Part shown: one piece after another, positions 29,620-39,039 of the stretch
Layout of the letters: every line of letters starts with the position of its first letter
Position numbering within the stretch: the stretch's first letter is position 1
Assembly (NCBI RefSeq): GCF_002798305.1
Contig: NZ_PCGR01000001.1
Location: forward strand, 620,001-684,000
From: Chryseomicrobium excrementi
Lineage (GTDB): Bacteria; Bacillota; Bacilli; Bacillales_A; Planococcaceae
DNA: 64,000 nt
Direction: 5' to 3'
Made by a program: the position numbers and the translations under genes
The notes under the pieces: generated by a model
Databases searched by the model: none
Seen by the model: only the letters and a program-made list of their open reading frames with translations
What the model was told of the DNA's origin: nothing

Positions 29620-30267
29620 TTACGCTTCCTTGATGTCTTGTAATGCTTGTTCTTTGTCCGCTGCCCCGTAGATTGCAGAACCCGCTACAACAACTGTTGC
29701 GCCAGCAGATACACACTCTTTCACAGTTTCTTTATTTACGCCTCCATCAATCTCGATCTCAAAGTTCAGTCCACGTTGTTCTTTAAGTTCTGCCAATGCT
29801 TTGACCTTTTGCAGAACAGAAGGAATAAATGACTGACCTCCGAAACCTGGATTGACTGTCATAAATAAGACAACATCTACATCTTCTAGTAGATGTTCAA
29901 TTGTTGAAATTGGCGTGTGTGGGTTTAATACGACGCCACATTGAATACCGAAAGATTTAATATAGTGCAGTGTCCGGTGCAAATGGCGACAAGCTTCTAC
30001 GTGAACAGTGATGATATCCGCTCCGGCTTTTGCAAAGGATTCGATGAACTGATCGGGTTGTTCAATCATAAGATGCACATCTAACGGTAGTTTTGTATGC
30101 GGTCTGATAGCATCTACCACAAGAGCACCCATAGTGATGTTCGGAACAAAATGACCGTCCATAACATCTACATGAATCCAATCGGCTCCTGCACGCTCTA
30201 CTATCTCAATCTCACTCTGAAGGTTTGCAAAATCTGCTGCTAAAATTGATGGTGCTACTTTTACCAT
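29620..30267 (-). CDS. rpe: ribulose-phosphate 3-epimerase
   Basis: Interconverts ribulose-5-P and xylulose-5-P in the pentose phosphate pathway. A 215-aa TIM barrel: start VKVAPSILAADFANLQSEI, metal ligands in DWIHVDVMDGHFVPNITMG and in DVHLMIEQPD, MTVNPGFGGQSFIPSVLQKV, IEIDGGVNKETVKEC. 2 bp from rsgA upstream. Confidence 0.97.
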   Translation of the reverse strand: MVKVAPSILAADFANLQSEIEIVERAGADWIHVDVMDGHFVPNITMGALVVDAIRPHTKLPLDVHLMIEQPDQFIESFAKAGADIITVHVEACRHLHRTLHYIKSFGIQCGVVLNPHTPISTIEHLLEDVDVVLFMTVNPGFGGQSFIPSVLQKVKALAELKEQRGLNFEIEIDGGVNKETVKECVSAGATVVVAGSAIYGAADKEQALQDIKEA

Positions 30268-30269
30268 TT

Positions 30270-31145
30270 TTAGTACCTCGGCTTTCTATCCATAATTTCT
30301 TGTAAAAATTGTAGGTAATGATCATAACGGTGCTGTGCAATCACCTGTTGTTCCACAGCCTCTTTCACAGCACATCCAGGCTCTTTTAAATGAAGACACC
30401 CTCTAAATTTACAGGACAACTCGCGCATCTCTATAAAACACGAGCCTAGTTCCTCTTTTTCGATATGATCAAGTTCAAATGTACTGAAGCCCGGTGTATC
30501 AGCAAGTAAGCCTCCACCTACTTCAATCAATTCTACATGTCTCGTCGTATGTTTTCCACGACCTAATGCCATCGAGATCTCACCTGTTTTTAACGCAAGA
30601 TCAGGTAGCAATGTGTTCAACATGGTGGACTTTCCGACTCCAGATTGACCAGCCAAGACACTCACTTGATTAACGAGTAGCGGATTCAACTGTTGAGTTA
30701 GATCAGCGTCTCCTTTACTCGTATAGATGACTGCATACCCAATTCGTTCATAATACTGAGCTTCTCGTCTTACTTCTGCTTCTTGTTCAGGCGACAGTAA
30801 ATCCATTTTTGTAATCATAATGACTGGATCGATTTGATGGCCTTCAATCACAGTAAGAAAACGGTCTAGTAAATGAACGTTAAAATCTGGCTCGGTAGCA
30901 GAAAACACGAGCAGCGCCTGATCCACATTAGCAATAGGGGGACGAACCAGTTCATTTTTCCGATCAGCGATTTCTGTCACTACGCCGTCATTCTCTCCAT
31001 CAAATGTATAGGTCACGAAGTCACCTACAAGAGGGGATTGTCCCCTCTTTCTAAAGACTCCACGTGCCCGTGTTTGAATGAGCTCTCCTTGGTCGTAAAT
31101 ATAATAAAATCCACTCAACGCTTTACGAATTTGTCCTGTCGGCAT
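30270..31145 (-). CDS. rsgA: ribosome small-subunit biogenesis GTPase RsgA (YloQ)
   Basis: Circularly permuted GTPase acting late in 30S maturation. The 291 aa have an N-terminal OB fold, MITKMDLL near 117, P-loop VLAGQSGVGKSTMLNTLLP near 165, ADTPGFSTFEL near 213, and a C-terminal zinc finger (C in SCKFRGCLHLKEPGCAVK). It is 12 bp downstream of prkC, the usual prpC-prkC-rsgA order. Confidence 0.96.
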   Translation of the reverse strand: MPTGQIRKALSGFYYIYDQGELIQTRARGVFRKRGQSPLVGDFVTYTFDGENDGVVTEIADRKNELVRPPIANVDQALLVFSATEPDFNVHLLDRFLTVIEGHQIDPVIMITKMDLLSPEQEAEVRREAQYYERIGYAVIYTSKGDADLTQQLNPLLVNQVSVLAGQSGVGKSTMLNTLLPDLALKTGEISMALGRGKHTTRHVELIEVGGGLLADTPGFSTFELDHIEKEELGSCFIEMRELSCKFRGCLHLKEPGCAVKEAVEQQVIAQHRYDHYLQFLQEIMDRKPRY

Positions 31146-31157
31146 CCCATTCCTCCT

Positions 31158-33107
31158 TTACGGCAATTCTTTATAATCAATCGTTTCTTGCTCTACAACG
31201 ACATTATCGATTTCGATCCGGTAAGCTCCCTGCATTCCTTCTTCAATCTCTAATTGCAATCGTCGAGAGACGGTTTCCGTAATTTCAAACTCTTCAATAG
31301 GTTCTGCTAAAGTTCGAGTTTTGTCCTGTACAAATATTTTTACATTTTTCGGCTCCGGCTCTTGCCCTTCTTCCGGTTCCTCATATGGAATCTCCACGCT
31401 GACAACGTATAACTTGGTTGCCGCTGCTTTTGGGCCTGAGGATAAAACTACGGTGATTGTACTCCCTGGCTCTAATCTCGTTCCTGCAGCAGGATCTTGA
31501 CGAATCACTTCTCCTGCTGGAACTTCGGAAGAGTTTTCTTTTGTTGAGGAATTAATGACAAACCCTGAAGATTCCTCATATGCATCGAGCGCTCGCTTAT
31601 TGTAACCTCTTAAATCCTGAACTTGTTGCAAATCAGGTCCTTTACTAATTGTAAGAACCAAGTCTGTCTCAACCGGATTCACTTCTTCTCCTGCTTCAGG
31701 CTGTTGAGCAAGAATAGTCCCAGCTGGTTGTTCTGAGAACTCCTCGTTCTCAGTAAGTGACTTGAATTGATCGGAGACGAGCGGACGCACTTGCTCCACA
31801 CTTCTTCCAACATAGTCATTCATCTCGACCAGCTCAGGTCCTTGCGAGACATACAACGTGATTTCCGTCTCTAAATCCCGCATCCTACCAGCTTCAGGTG
31901 TCGTTCGAATAATTCTGTCCTGTTCTACCTCATCAGAAAAATCTTCACGAACTTCGCCCACAATAAAGCCGTTAGCTTCCAACTCTTCAGTGGCTTCTTC
32001 AACCGTCATGTTTGTGACATCCGGTACAGCTACTTTGTCGGGTTTGAAAAGCCCAGGAAATGCCACCACTACTATCAAGGCAATTAACAAAAGAGCTCCT
32101 AATATGGATGCGATGATGAGACCTGTTTTTTTCTTTTTCTTTTTTGGTTTTTCTTGTGGTTCCGGTGTGTCCGTCAGTTTCCTTGTCTCAGCTAATGAAT
32201 CGACTGGAATAGGTTGTTTGATGACGGGCATCACCTTTGTTGCATCGTCATCTACACTCGGCATATATTTTTCTTCATTCATTCGTTCCGGATGCAGGGA
32301 CTGGACCAAATGCTCATGCATCTCTTTAACAGAAGCATATCGATCTTCTGGTTTTTTCGCAGTTGCACGTAGCACGACATTTTCTAAACTTTGCGGAATC
32401 GCTGGATTGATAGCTCTTACTGAAGGGGTTTCTGCCTGAAGATGCTTCAGTGCAATCGAAACTGCAGATTCACCTTTAAACGGCAACTGACCTGTTAACA
32501 ACTCGAACAACACAATTCCAAGTGCATAAATATCTGATTTACGGGTTGCCGTTCCTCCTCTTGCCTGTTCAGGAGACAGATAATGAACAGTACCCAGAAC
32601 GGAGTTGGTCTGCGTAAACGACGTTGCAGATAAGGCCATCGCAATTCCAAAATCCGTGACCTTTACGTTTCCTTCTTCATCTAGCAAGATGTTTTGCGGC
32701 TTGATGTCACGGTGAATGATGTGATGGTCGTGAGCATGTTCAATTGCAGATAGCAGCTGCTTCATAATCTGAACGGCTTTTGCTGGTGATACAGGAGCGT
32801 GTTCTGCTATGTATTCTTTTAAGGTTTTCCCTTTTACATGTTCCATTACGATATAATGGATATCGCCATCTTCTCCGACATCATAAATGGTAACGATATT
32901 GTCGTGTGTCAGCGATGTCACTGAAAGGGCTTCCCTCTGGAAACGTCTATGCATATCTTCTTCACTTGAAAAATCATAACGCAAGATTTTAATGGCCACG
33001 TCGCGATCCAAAATCATATCATGGGCTTGGTAGACATTGGACATCCCACCTCCGCCAATATGCTTTTCAAGCTTATAGCGTCCGCTGATGCGTTTTCCAA
33101 TCAACAT
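31158..33107 (-). CDS. prkC: serine/threonine protein kinase PrkC with PASTA repeats
   Basis: Membrane kinase that senses peptidoglycan fragments or lipid II. Kinase domain 1-270: glycine loop HIGGGGMSNVY, ATP Lys40, catalytic HRDIKPQN with Asp134, DFG at 152-154. A Lys-rich stretch leads to one membrane helix (about 329-350), then three extracellular PASTA repeats (about 359-425, 426-491, 492-560; each ends with a SQGP/SKGP/SSGP-type strand) and an extra C-terminal domain of about 85 residues. 649 aa, like B. subtilis. It starts 2 bp after stp, its antagonist phosphatase. B. subtilis PrkC triggers germination, but family members in non-spore-formers act in cell-wall signalling. Confidence 0.96.
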   Translation of the reverse strand: MLIGKRISGRYKLEKHIGGGGMSNVYQAHDMILDRDVAIKILRYDFSSEEDMHRRFQREALSVTSLTHDNIVTIYDVGEDGDIHYIVMEHVKGKTLKEYIAEHAPVSPAKAVQIMKQLLSAIEHAHDHHIIHRDIKPQNILLDEEGNVKVTDFGIAMALSATSFTQTNSVLGTVHYLSPEQARGGTATRKSDIYALGIVLFELLTGQLPFKGESAVSIALKHLQAETPSVRAINPAIPQSLENVVLRATAKKPEDRYASVKEMHEHLVQSLHPERMNEEKYMPSVDDDATKVMPVIKQPIPVDSLAETRKLTDTPEPQEKPKKKKKKTGLIIASILGALLLIALIVVVAFPGLFKPDKVAVPDVTNMTVEEATEELEANGFIVGEVREDFSDEVEQDRIIRTTPEAGRMRDLETEITLYVSQGPELVEMNDYVGRSVEQVRPLVSDQFKSLTENEEFSEQPAGTILAQQPEAGEEVNPVETDLVLTISKGPDLQQVQDLRGYNKRALDAYEESSGFVINSSTKENSSEVPAGEVIRQDPAAGTRLEPGSTITVVLSSGPKAAATKLYVVSVEIPYEEPEEGQEPEPKNVKIFVQDKTRTLAEPIEEFEITETVSRRLQLEIEEGMQGAYRIEIDNVVVEQETIDYKELP

Positions 33108-33109
33108 AG

Positions 33110-33856
33110 TTACTCACCTGCCCTTACTCGGCTGATAATCAGTGAAATATTATCTTCCCCACCTTGTTCATTTGCCAATTCTATCAATGTTTCCACTTTG
33201 GCATGGAGCGTTGCCTCCGATTGCAAGACGTGTACCATCTGTTCTGCAGAAACCATGTTGCTCAACCCATCAGAACAAATCAACATGTATTCTTCCGCTC
33301 GAAGAGAGACTGTTAAAATATCGGGGTCTATTGAGATTTCCGTGCCGATTGCTTTCATCAACATATTTTTTCTAGGATGTGTGCGGGCCTGCTCTTCACT
33401 GATTTCCCCAGAGTCCAACAAGACATTGACGTAAGAATGGTCTTTCGTCAATGGATTGATCTCTCCTTTAGAATACAGATAGACGCGGCTGTCTCCAATA
33501 TGAGCAAAGGTCACTTTGTTGTTTTGGAATACGGCCGCAATCAGAGTCGTTCCCATTCCTTTACAGCTTGGATCAGATTCTGCGATAGTGCTGATTCGTT
33601 CATTCGCTCCTTCGTATGCCTCTTTTAACCACGAAGATACCGTAGTTGCATCACTCGTTAGCTGCAACGTAGATTTTTGAAACCGGTCAACTAGGAAGCG
33701 AACGGCAAGTTCACTAGCCACATCCCCTGCGTTATGGCCACCCATTCCGTCTGCTAAAACAGCTAGTATCATGCCAGGTTCCTTTTCTACCACATCTAAA
33801 TAATCTTCATTAATAGCACGTTTCTTTCCTATATCTGTGCGATGAATTAATTCCAT
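33110..33856 (-). CDS. stp: PP2C-type serine/threonine phosphatase Stp/PrpC
   Basis: Dephosphorylates PrkC targets. 248 aa with PP2C metal motifs: RAINEDYLDV near 16, LADGMGGHNAGDVAS near 36, THIGDSRVYLY-type FAHIGDSRVYLY near 125, CSDGLSNMV near 195, GGEDNISLIISRV near 233. Sits 2 bp ahead of prkC, as in most Firmicutes. Confidence 0.96.
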   Translation of the reverse strand: MELIHRTDIGKKRAINEDYLDVVEKEPGMILAVLADGMGGHNAGDVASELAVRFLVDRFQKSTLQLTSDATTVSSWLKEAYEGANERISTIAESDPSCKGMGTTLIAAVFQNNKVTFAHIGDSRVYLYSKGEINPLTKDHSYVNVLLDSGEISEEQARTHPRKNMLMKAIGTEISIDPDILTVSLRAEEYMLICSDGLSNMVSAEQMVHVLQSEATLHAKVETLIELANEQGGEDNISLIISRVRAGE

Positions 33857-33860
33857 TGTG

Positions 33861-35204
33861 TCACCCCTTGGTATCTGCTTTAAGTAAAGCTGCTAAATAA
33901 AACCCGTCTCCATCTTCATAAGGTAAAACCTGCATACCTGGACCCATAGCTGTGTGAGGCAATTTTTGTAAGATGTCAGGAAGAGACTGTTCATGAAGAT
34001 CTGGATGCAGCTTTAAGAATCTACTCACGACTTCTTGGTTTTCCTTCGGTTCAATCGTACACGTACTATAGACCAAGATGCCTCCTGGAATTAGAAGATT
34101 ATAGGCCTCTTCTAAAATGGCAAGTTGGATAGTAGCAAGACGGTCCGCATCTGCTGGTTGTTTTGTATACTTCATATCCGGTTTTCTTCGAATGACTCCA
34201 TATCCACTGCATGGGGCATCGACTAGAATTCGGTCAAATTGCTTCTGTTCAAGCGATGCTGTTGCATTTCTTGCGTCAGAAGCAATCGTAGTAATCCTTT
34301 GAAAGCCTAATCGATAGGCATTGTCATGAATCAGTTTCATTTTATGTTCATGAATATCAAGCGCTGTAATCGCACCCGTGTCTTCCATTAATTGCGCAAT
34401 ATGAGTCGTCTTTCCTCCTGGTGCCGCACACATATCCAGTACATTCAAACCTTCTCGAAGATGTAAAGCATGTGCTGGCATCATGGAACTTTCATCTTGG
34501 ATTGTGAGTCCACCTGTTGCAAACAATTCAGAAGCCGCTGCTACTTTTCCCGAAAGATGTAGGCTTTCTGGTAAGAGCCCTTTCCTTACTTGGAATCCTT
34601 CCTGTTCCAGAGCATGTATTGCCTCATCCACAGAAATTTTATGCGTATTCACTCGAACAGTCTGTGGTGGAGCTACATTGTTCTGAAGCGCGATTTTTTT
34701 TGTTTTGTCAAAACCGAAGGCTGTAATCCAGTTTTCAATCATCCAGCGGGGATGACTACTCTCGATAGTAAGTCGCTCGACCGGATCTGCAATTTCATCA
34801 AGGCTTGGAGGGCCTTGACGAAGGTAAGCTCGGAGCACTCCATTAATTAGACCTGAAACCCCTTTATGTCCATGAAGTTTTGCAAGCTGCACAGATTCGT
34901 TCACTACTGCATGGTCCGGAATTCGGTCTAAATACGTGATTTGATAAACGGCCATGCGAAGCAACCACAGAACCCAGGGCTCAATCTTTCCTTTGAGAAA
35001 CGGCTTTAGATAATAATCTAACGTCATTTTGTGTTGCAACGTACCATACGTCAATTCCGTCATCAACCCGCGATCGACCGGTGCGATTTTATGTTGTTTT
35101 AAATGCTTTGTTAACAACAGGTTACTGTAAGCCTGATTCTTGTCTACTTCAAGCAAGACATGCAGCGCTGCGTCACGAGGATTTCCTATTGATTTTTTCT
35201 TCAT
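33861..35204 (-). CDS. rsmB: 16S rRNA (cytosine-967-C5)-methyltransferase RsmB
   Basis: SAM-dependent m5C967 methylation. The 447 aa have an N-terminal NusB-like RNA-binding domain (RDAALHVLLEVDKNQAYSNLLL), SAM motif VLDMCAAPGGKTTHIAQ near 252, DAPCSGYGVIRRKPD near 320 and the catalytic-cysteine region VYSTCTIEPKENQ. It overlaps the fmt stop by 4 bp. Confidence 0.96.
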   Translation of the reverse strand: MKKKSIGNPRDAALHVLLEVDKNQAYSNLLLTKHLKQHKIAPVDRGLMTELTYGTLQHKMTLDYYLKPFLKGKIEPWVLWLLRMAVYQITYLDRIPDHAVVNESVQLAKLHGHKGVSGLINGVLRAYLRQGPPSLDEIADPVERLTIESSHPRWMIENWITAFGFDKTKKIALQNNVAPPQTVRVNTHKISVDEAIHALEQEGFQVRKGLLPESLHLSGKVAAASELFATGGLTIQDESSMMPAHALHLREGLNVLDMCAAPGGKTTHIAQLMEDTGAITALDIHEHKMKLIHDNAYRLGFQRITTIASDARNATASLEQKQFDRILVDAPCSGYGVIRRKPDMKYTKQPADADRLATIQLAILEEAYNLLIPGGILVYSTCTIEPKENQEVVSRFLKLHPDLHEQSLPDILQKLPHTAMGPGMQVLPYEDGDGFYLAALLKADTKG

Positions 35205-36139
35205 TCAAATTTATCTCCCACTCTATAGCTCTGCCCGACTCCTCTAAGAAATTCTTCAATAGAGAGTTTTTTCTTACCAGCAGGTTGTAACTCTTGAATC
35301 TCTAAAGCGTTGCCGTCACCAGTTTGAACTTGAAAGACTCCGCTCGAGTTGATAATTTCTCCTGGTGCCGCACCAGATTTCCCTCTAACGGGTGTGGCAG
35401 ACCATATCTTTACTACCGTTCCTTGAAAAGTAGTGTATGCACCTGGCCATGGTGACAGTCCCCGAACTTGATTCCACAGATCACGAGCGGCTTTTGTCCA
35501 GTCGAGACGTTCTTGTTCTCTAGAAATATTGCGAGCGAATGTGACCTGTTGTTCGTCTTGAGCAGTTCTCGGATTTGTGCCAGCTACAATCGAAGGAAGC
35601 GTCTGTTTTAAGAGCTCTCTTCCCGCAGCGCTCAGTTTGTCAAATAGCGTTCCTGTCGTATCGGTATCCTCGATAGGAAGTTCGACTTGAGAGATGATAT
35701 CTCCTGCATCTAACTTCTTTTCCATATACATAATAGTCACACCAGTAGTTGGTTCTCCGTCAATTACAGCTTGGTGAATCGGAGCGCCTCCCCGGTATTT
35801 CGGTAAGAGTGAAGCGTGGACATTAATTGCACCAAGTCGTGGCAAGTCCAACACTTCTTGTGGAAGCAATTGTCCAAAAGCAGCTGTCACAATTAGATCT
35901 GGATTGATTTCTTGTAGTCGTTCCCACTCTGCACTGCCTTTTAGCTTTTCGGGTTGCAATACTTCGATTCCGTGAAGCACAGCTTGCTCTTTTACAGGAG
36001 GTGGTGTCATCACTTTTTTACGTCCTACAGGACGATCCGGTTGTGTGACGACAGCCGCCACTTCGTAGCCTTCTTCAACAAGCATGGAAAGGATTGGAGC
36101 AGAGAAAGCTGGTGTTCCCATGAATACGATTTTGGTCAT
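35201..36139 (-). CDS. fmt: methionyl-tRNA formyltransferase
   Basis: Formylates initiator Met-tRNA from 10-formyl-THF. 312 aa; formyl-THF site INVHASLLPKYRGGAPIHQAVIDGE near 107-131 (Asn-His-Asp triad with TMD/EKKLDAGD region) and a C-terminal anticodon-arm-binding domain. Overlaps def by 4 bp, forming the def-fmt pair. Confidence 0.97.
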   Translation of the reverse strand: MTKIVFMGTPAFSAPILSMLVEEGYEVAAVVTQPDRPVGRKKVMTPPPVKEQAVLHGIEVLQPEKLKGSAEWERLQEINPDLIVTAAFGQLLPQEVLDLPRLGAINVHASLLPKYRGGAPIHQAVIDGEPTTGVTIMYMEKKLDAGDIISQVELPIEDTDTTGTLFDKLSAAGRELLKQTLPSIVAGTNPRTAQDEQQVTFARNISREQERLDWTKAARDLWNQVRGLSPWPGAYTTFQGTVVKIWSATPVRGKSGAAPGEIINSSGVFQVQTGDGNALEIQELQPAGKKKLSIEEFLRGVGQSYRVGDKFE

Positions 36140-36624
36140 AGCTCCTCTTCCTCCTCCATGAACTCATCAGGTGTCACATAGCGGATGATTTTCGATGTGA
36201 AAAGGATGCCATTTAAATGATCGATCTCGTGCTGGATAGCTCGTGCCTCATAGTCCTCCGCTTCCAATTCATAGAGGTTACCGTCACGGTCTTCTGCTTC
36301 AATTTTTACATAGAAGGGACGCTCGACTTCCCCATAAATATCCGGGAAGCTAAGGCAACCTTCCACTTCAATTTCTTTCCCTCCAATGGCAACGACAACA
36401 GGATTGATCATTTCAATCACGTCTTGTCCTTCACCTAAGTCGACTATAGCTACGCGTTTAGAAACACCTACTTGAGGCGCTGCAAGTCCGATTCCGTCTG
36501 CTGCGACCATTGTGTCGTACATATCATCTAGAAGCTTAGCAAGTTTCGCATCAAACTTCGTCACTTCCTCAGCAGGAGTTGTCAAAATATCATTTGGGTG
36601 AGTCACTAGTTTTAAAATTGTCAT
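36136..36624 (-). CDS. def: peptide deformylase
   Basis: Removes N-formyl groups from new proteins. 162 aa with the three metal motifs GIGLAAPQVG (near 42), EGCLSFPD (Cys ligand near 91) and QHEIDHLNGILF (two His ligands near 131). Ends with an acidic EEEEEL tail. 15 bp downstream of priA. Confidence 0.97.
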   Translation of the reverse strand: MTILKLVTHPNDILTTPAEEVTKFDAKLAKLLDDMYDTMVAADGIGLAAPQVGVSKRVAIVDLGEGQDVIEMINPVVVAIGGKEIEVEGCLSFPDIYGEVERPFYVKIEAEDRDGNLYELEAEDYEARAIQHEIDHLNGILFTSKIIRYVTPDEFMEEEEEL

Positions 36625-36639
36625 GGGTATTCCTCATTT

Positions 36640-39039
36640 CTATACAATCGTAGACGGATGCAAATCAATAGAGATGCGTACGCCTTGTTTCTCCCAATCG
36701 GTTCGTGCCAGTTTCAACAATTGATGGAGAGTTTCTGTTAACTTTGGTTCTTGTTTGTATTTGATCATGCACTGGTAGCGGTAGCGATCTTGGATGCGGC
36801 TGATGGCAGATGCCGTCGGTCCGATGACTGCAGTTGTATGCGAAAGTCGTACTCGTAACCAGTCCGCAACTCGAGCGGCGTACTCCGAAGTCGTAAGAAC
36901 ATCTTGATGGCTGATTTGAATGTGGGTCAAATAATAAAAAGGAGGATACTGATACACTTTTCGGACTTGCATCTCTTGCGTGTAAAACCCTACGTAATCA
37001 TGCGTCTGCGAACAAGTCAGCGCATAATGCTCCGGGTCATACGTCTGCACGATGACGTGCCCTGCCTTTTCATGACGACCGGCGCGACCACTGACCTGAG
37101 TGATCAACTGGAACGTCTTTTCTGCTGCTCGGAAGTCCGCTAAGTGTAGCGAGGTATCCGCATTTAAGACCCCGACTAGCGTGACGTTGGGAAAATCGAG
37201 ACCTTTCGCAATCATCTGAGTTCCTAATAAAATATCTGCTTGGTGGTTTCCAAAATGGTGCAAGATGCGTTCGTGGGCGCCTTTTGTACGAGTTGTATCG
37301 ACATCCATCCGCAGCGTACGAGCTTCTGGAAAAAGCCGCGTAATTTCTTCTTCCACTTTTTGAGTTCCTGTACCAAAGAAACGGATATGTTCACTCTCAC
37401 AATGCGGACACTGAGTTGGCACTTGTTCTTCGTAGCCACAATAGTGACAACGCAACGCTTCTCCCATTCGGTGATAGGTGAGTGAAATATCGCAATTTGG
37501 ACACTGGACGGTTGAACCACAATCCCTACAAAGCACAAATGAAGAGAAGCCTCGTTTGTTTAAGAACAAGACAACCTGCTCTTTTTTTTGTAGGCGATCT
37601 CTAATGGCATCTATCAGCTCAATGCTGAACATCGAGCGGTTGCCCCCTTTTAATTGCTCTCTCATATCAATCAGATCGACAGGTGGGAGTTCTTTAGCAT
37701 TTGCTCTACTCGGCAATTCTAAAAGCGTATAGACCCCTTTTTTCGCTCGAGCATAGGACTCGATGGAAGGAGTGGCACTCCCTAAGATCACGGGACACTT
37801 TGCAAAGGCTGCGCGCCATTTGGCCACTTCCCGTGCATGGTAGCGTGGAGAATCTTCTTGTTTATAAGAGGATTCGTGCTCTTCGTCTAAGATGATTAGT
37901 CCCACATTTACAAAGGGTGCGAAAATCGCAGAACGTGCACCGACTACAACGCGCACTTCCTGACGATGGATTTTCCGCCATTCATCGTACTTTTCTCCAA
38001 TAGAGAGACCGCTATGAAGTACTGCGACTTGGTCTCCAAAACGCATTTTGAAACGCGTCACCATTTGTGGTGTCAATGCGATTTCCGGAACTAGCATAAT
38101 AGCTTCTTTCCCTTGAGAGAGGGCATGTTCAATCGCTTGGAGGTAAATTTCTGTCTTTCCACTTCCAGTAATCCCGTGTAGAAGAAAGACATCACTCTTC
38201 AACTCGTCTTGAGCTTGTTCAATTTGCTGGAGTACGGACTGTTGCGTAGGTGTTAGTTCTACGATTTTGTCAACAGACGTGTCTGCTAATAATTCAATTT
38301 CTCGGTAAACTTCTTGGCGCGTCTTTTGCAAGATTTCTTTGTCTACCAAGGCTTCTACTACAGCAGCAGTCACCGAGACTTCCTGCTGCAGTTCAGCCAA
38401 TGTGAAACGCTCTTTTCCTGTACGCTGAATCCACTCTAGCACGGCCATTTGTTTTTTGGCGTTTCCAGAGAGTGCTGCATTAGGCTGAATGACTTCAAAA
38501 ACGGTCTGCAATTTCGGCTTCGCTTTTTGACGAATCCGATTTTCAATCACGGCAGTTGAAGTATCTAAGTGACGTTTCAATTCTGAGATCAAATTCTCTT
38601 TCTCAAGTACTGTAAAGTCTACTTCGTTGTCTTTAGAAAGATGACGTCGAAACGCATCTGACACAAGTTCAGGTTGTCTGATTTGAATGATTTTTGAATA
38701 CGTTGCCCGCAGAGCTGCAGGTATCATAATTTGCAAGGCGTCATTGTAAAAACAAAGAGTATCGTCTTTCAACCACTCTGCAAGCTTTAGCATTTCTGCT
38801 GTTAAGACTGGCTCTAAATCGATGACAGACTCTATCGGCTTTAGTTTATTCATATCGAGGTCACTTTTGTCCGCTAAACCCACTACAAATCCCTGAACTT
38901 TTCTAGGACCAAATGGCACATGAACTCGAATACCCGGTTGTAGAAAGGGTTCTAAGTGTTCAGGTACTCGGTAATCAAATGGACGATCGATAGCTGCCGT
39001 GGACACATCCACGATGACACGTGCAATCACGAGTGCCAT
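36640..39039 (-). CDS. priA: primosomal replication restart helicase PriA
   Basis: Recognises abandoned forks and reloads the replisome. 799 aa: N-terminal 3'-end binding domain (VIVDVSTAAIDRPFDYRVP), Walker A LLHGITGSGKTEIYLQ near 290, DEEH in LIILDEEHESSYKQ, LGSATPSIESYA, and a zinc-binding cluster of CxxC pairs (LCRDCGSTVQCPNCD, CHYCG, CPHCE) near 515-560, then QVSGRAGR. The start overlaps the coaBC stop by 13 bp. Confidence 0.96.
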   Translation of the reverse strand: MALVIARVIVDVSTAAIDRPFDYRVPEHLEPFLQPGIRVHVPFGPRKVQGFVVGLADKSDLDMNKLKPIESVIDLEPVLTAEMLKLAEWLKDDTLCFYNDALQIMIPAALRATYSKIIQIRQPELVSDAFRRHLSKDNEVDFTVLEKENLISELKRHLDTSTAVIENRIRQKAKPKLQTVFEVIQPNAALSGNAKKQMAVLEWIQRTGKERFTLAELQQEVSVTAAVVEALVDKEILQKTRQEVYREIELLADTSVDKIVELTPTQQSVLQQIEQAQDELKSDVFLLHGITGSGKTEIYLQAIEHALSQGKEAIMLVPEIALTPQMVTRFKMRFGDQVAVLHSGLSIGEKYDEWRKIHRQEVRVVVGARSAIFAPFVNVGLIILDEEHESSYKQEDSPRYHAREVAKWRAAFAKCPVILGSATPSIESYARAKKGVYTLLELPSRANAKELPPVDLIDMREQLKGGNRSMFSIELIDAIRDRLQKKEQVVLFLNKRGFSSFVLCRDCGSTVQCPNCDISLTYHRMGEALRCHYCGYEEQVPTQCPHCESEHIRFFGTGTQKVEEEITRLFPEARTLRMDVDTTRTKGAHERILHHFGNHQADILLGTQMIAKGLDFPNVTLVGVLNADTSLHLADFRAAEKTFQLITQVSGRAGRHEKAGHVIVQTYDPEHYALTCSQTHDYVGFYTQEMQVRKVYQYPPFYYLTHIQISHQDVLTTSEYAARVADWLRVRLSHTTAVIGPTASAISRIQDRYRYQCMIKYKQEPKLTETLHQLLKLARTDWEKQGVRISIDLHPSTIV

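Noticed and set aside
31858-32439. 193-codon open frame on the plus strand
   Set aside because: Antisense to the PASTA/membrane portion of prkC; the Phe run mirrors the Lys run before the membrane helix.
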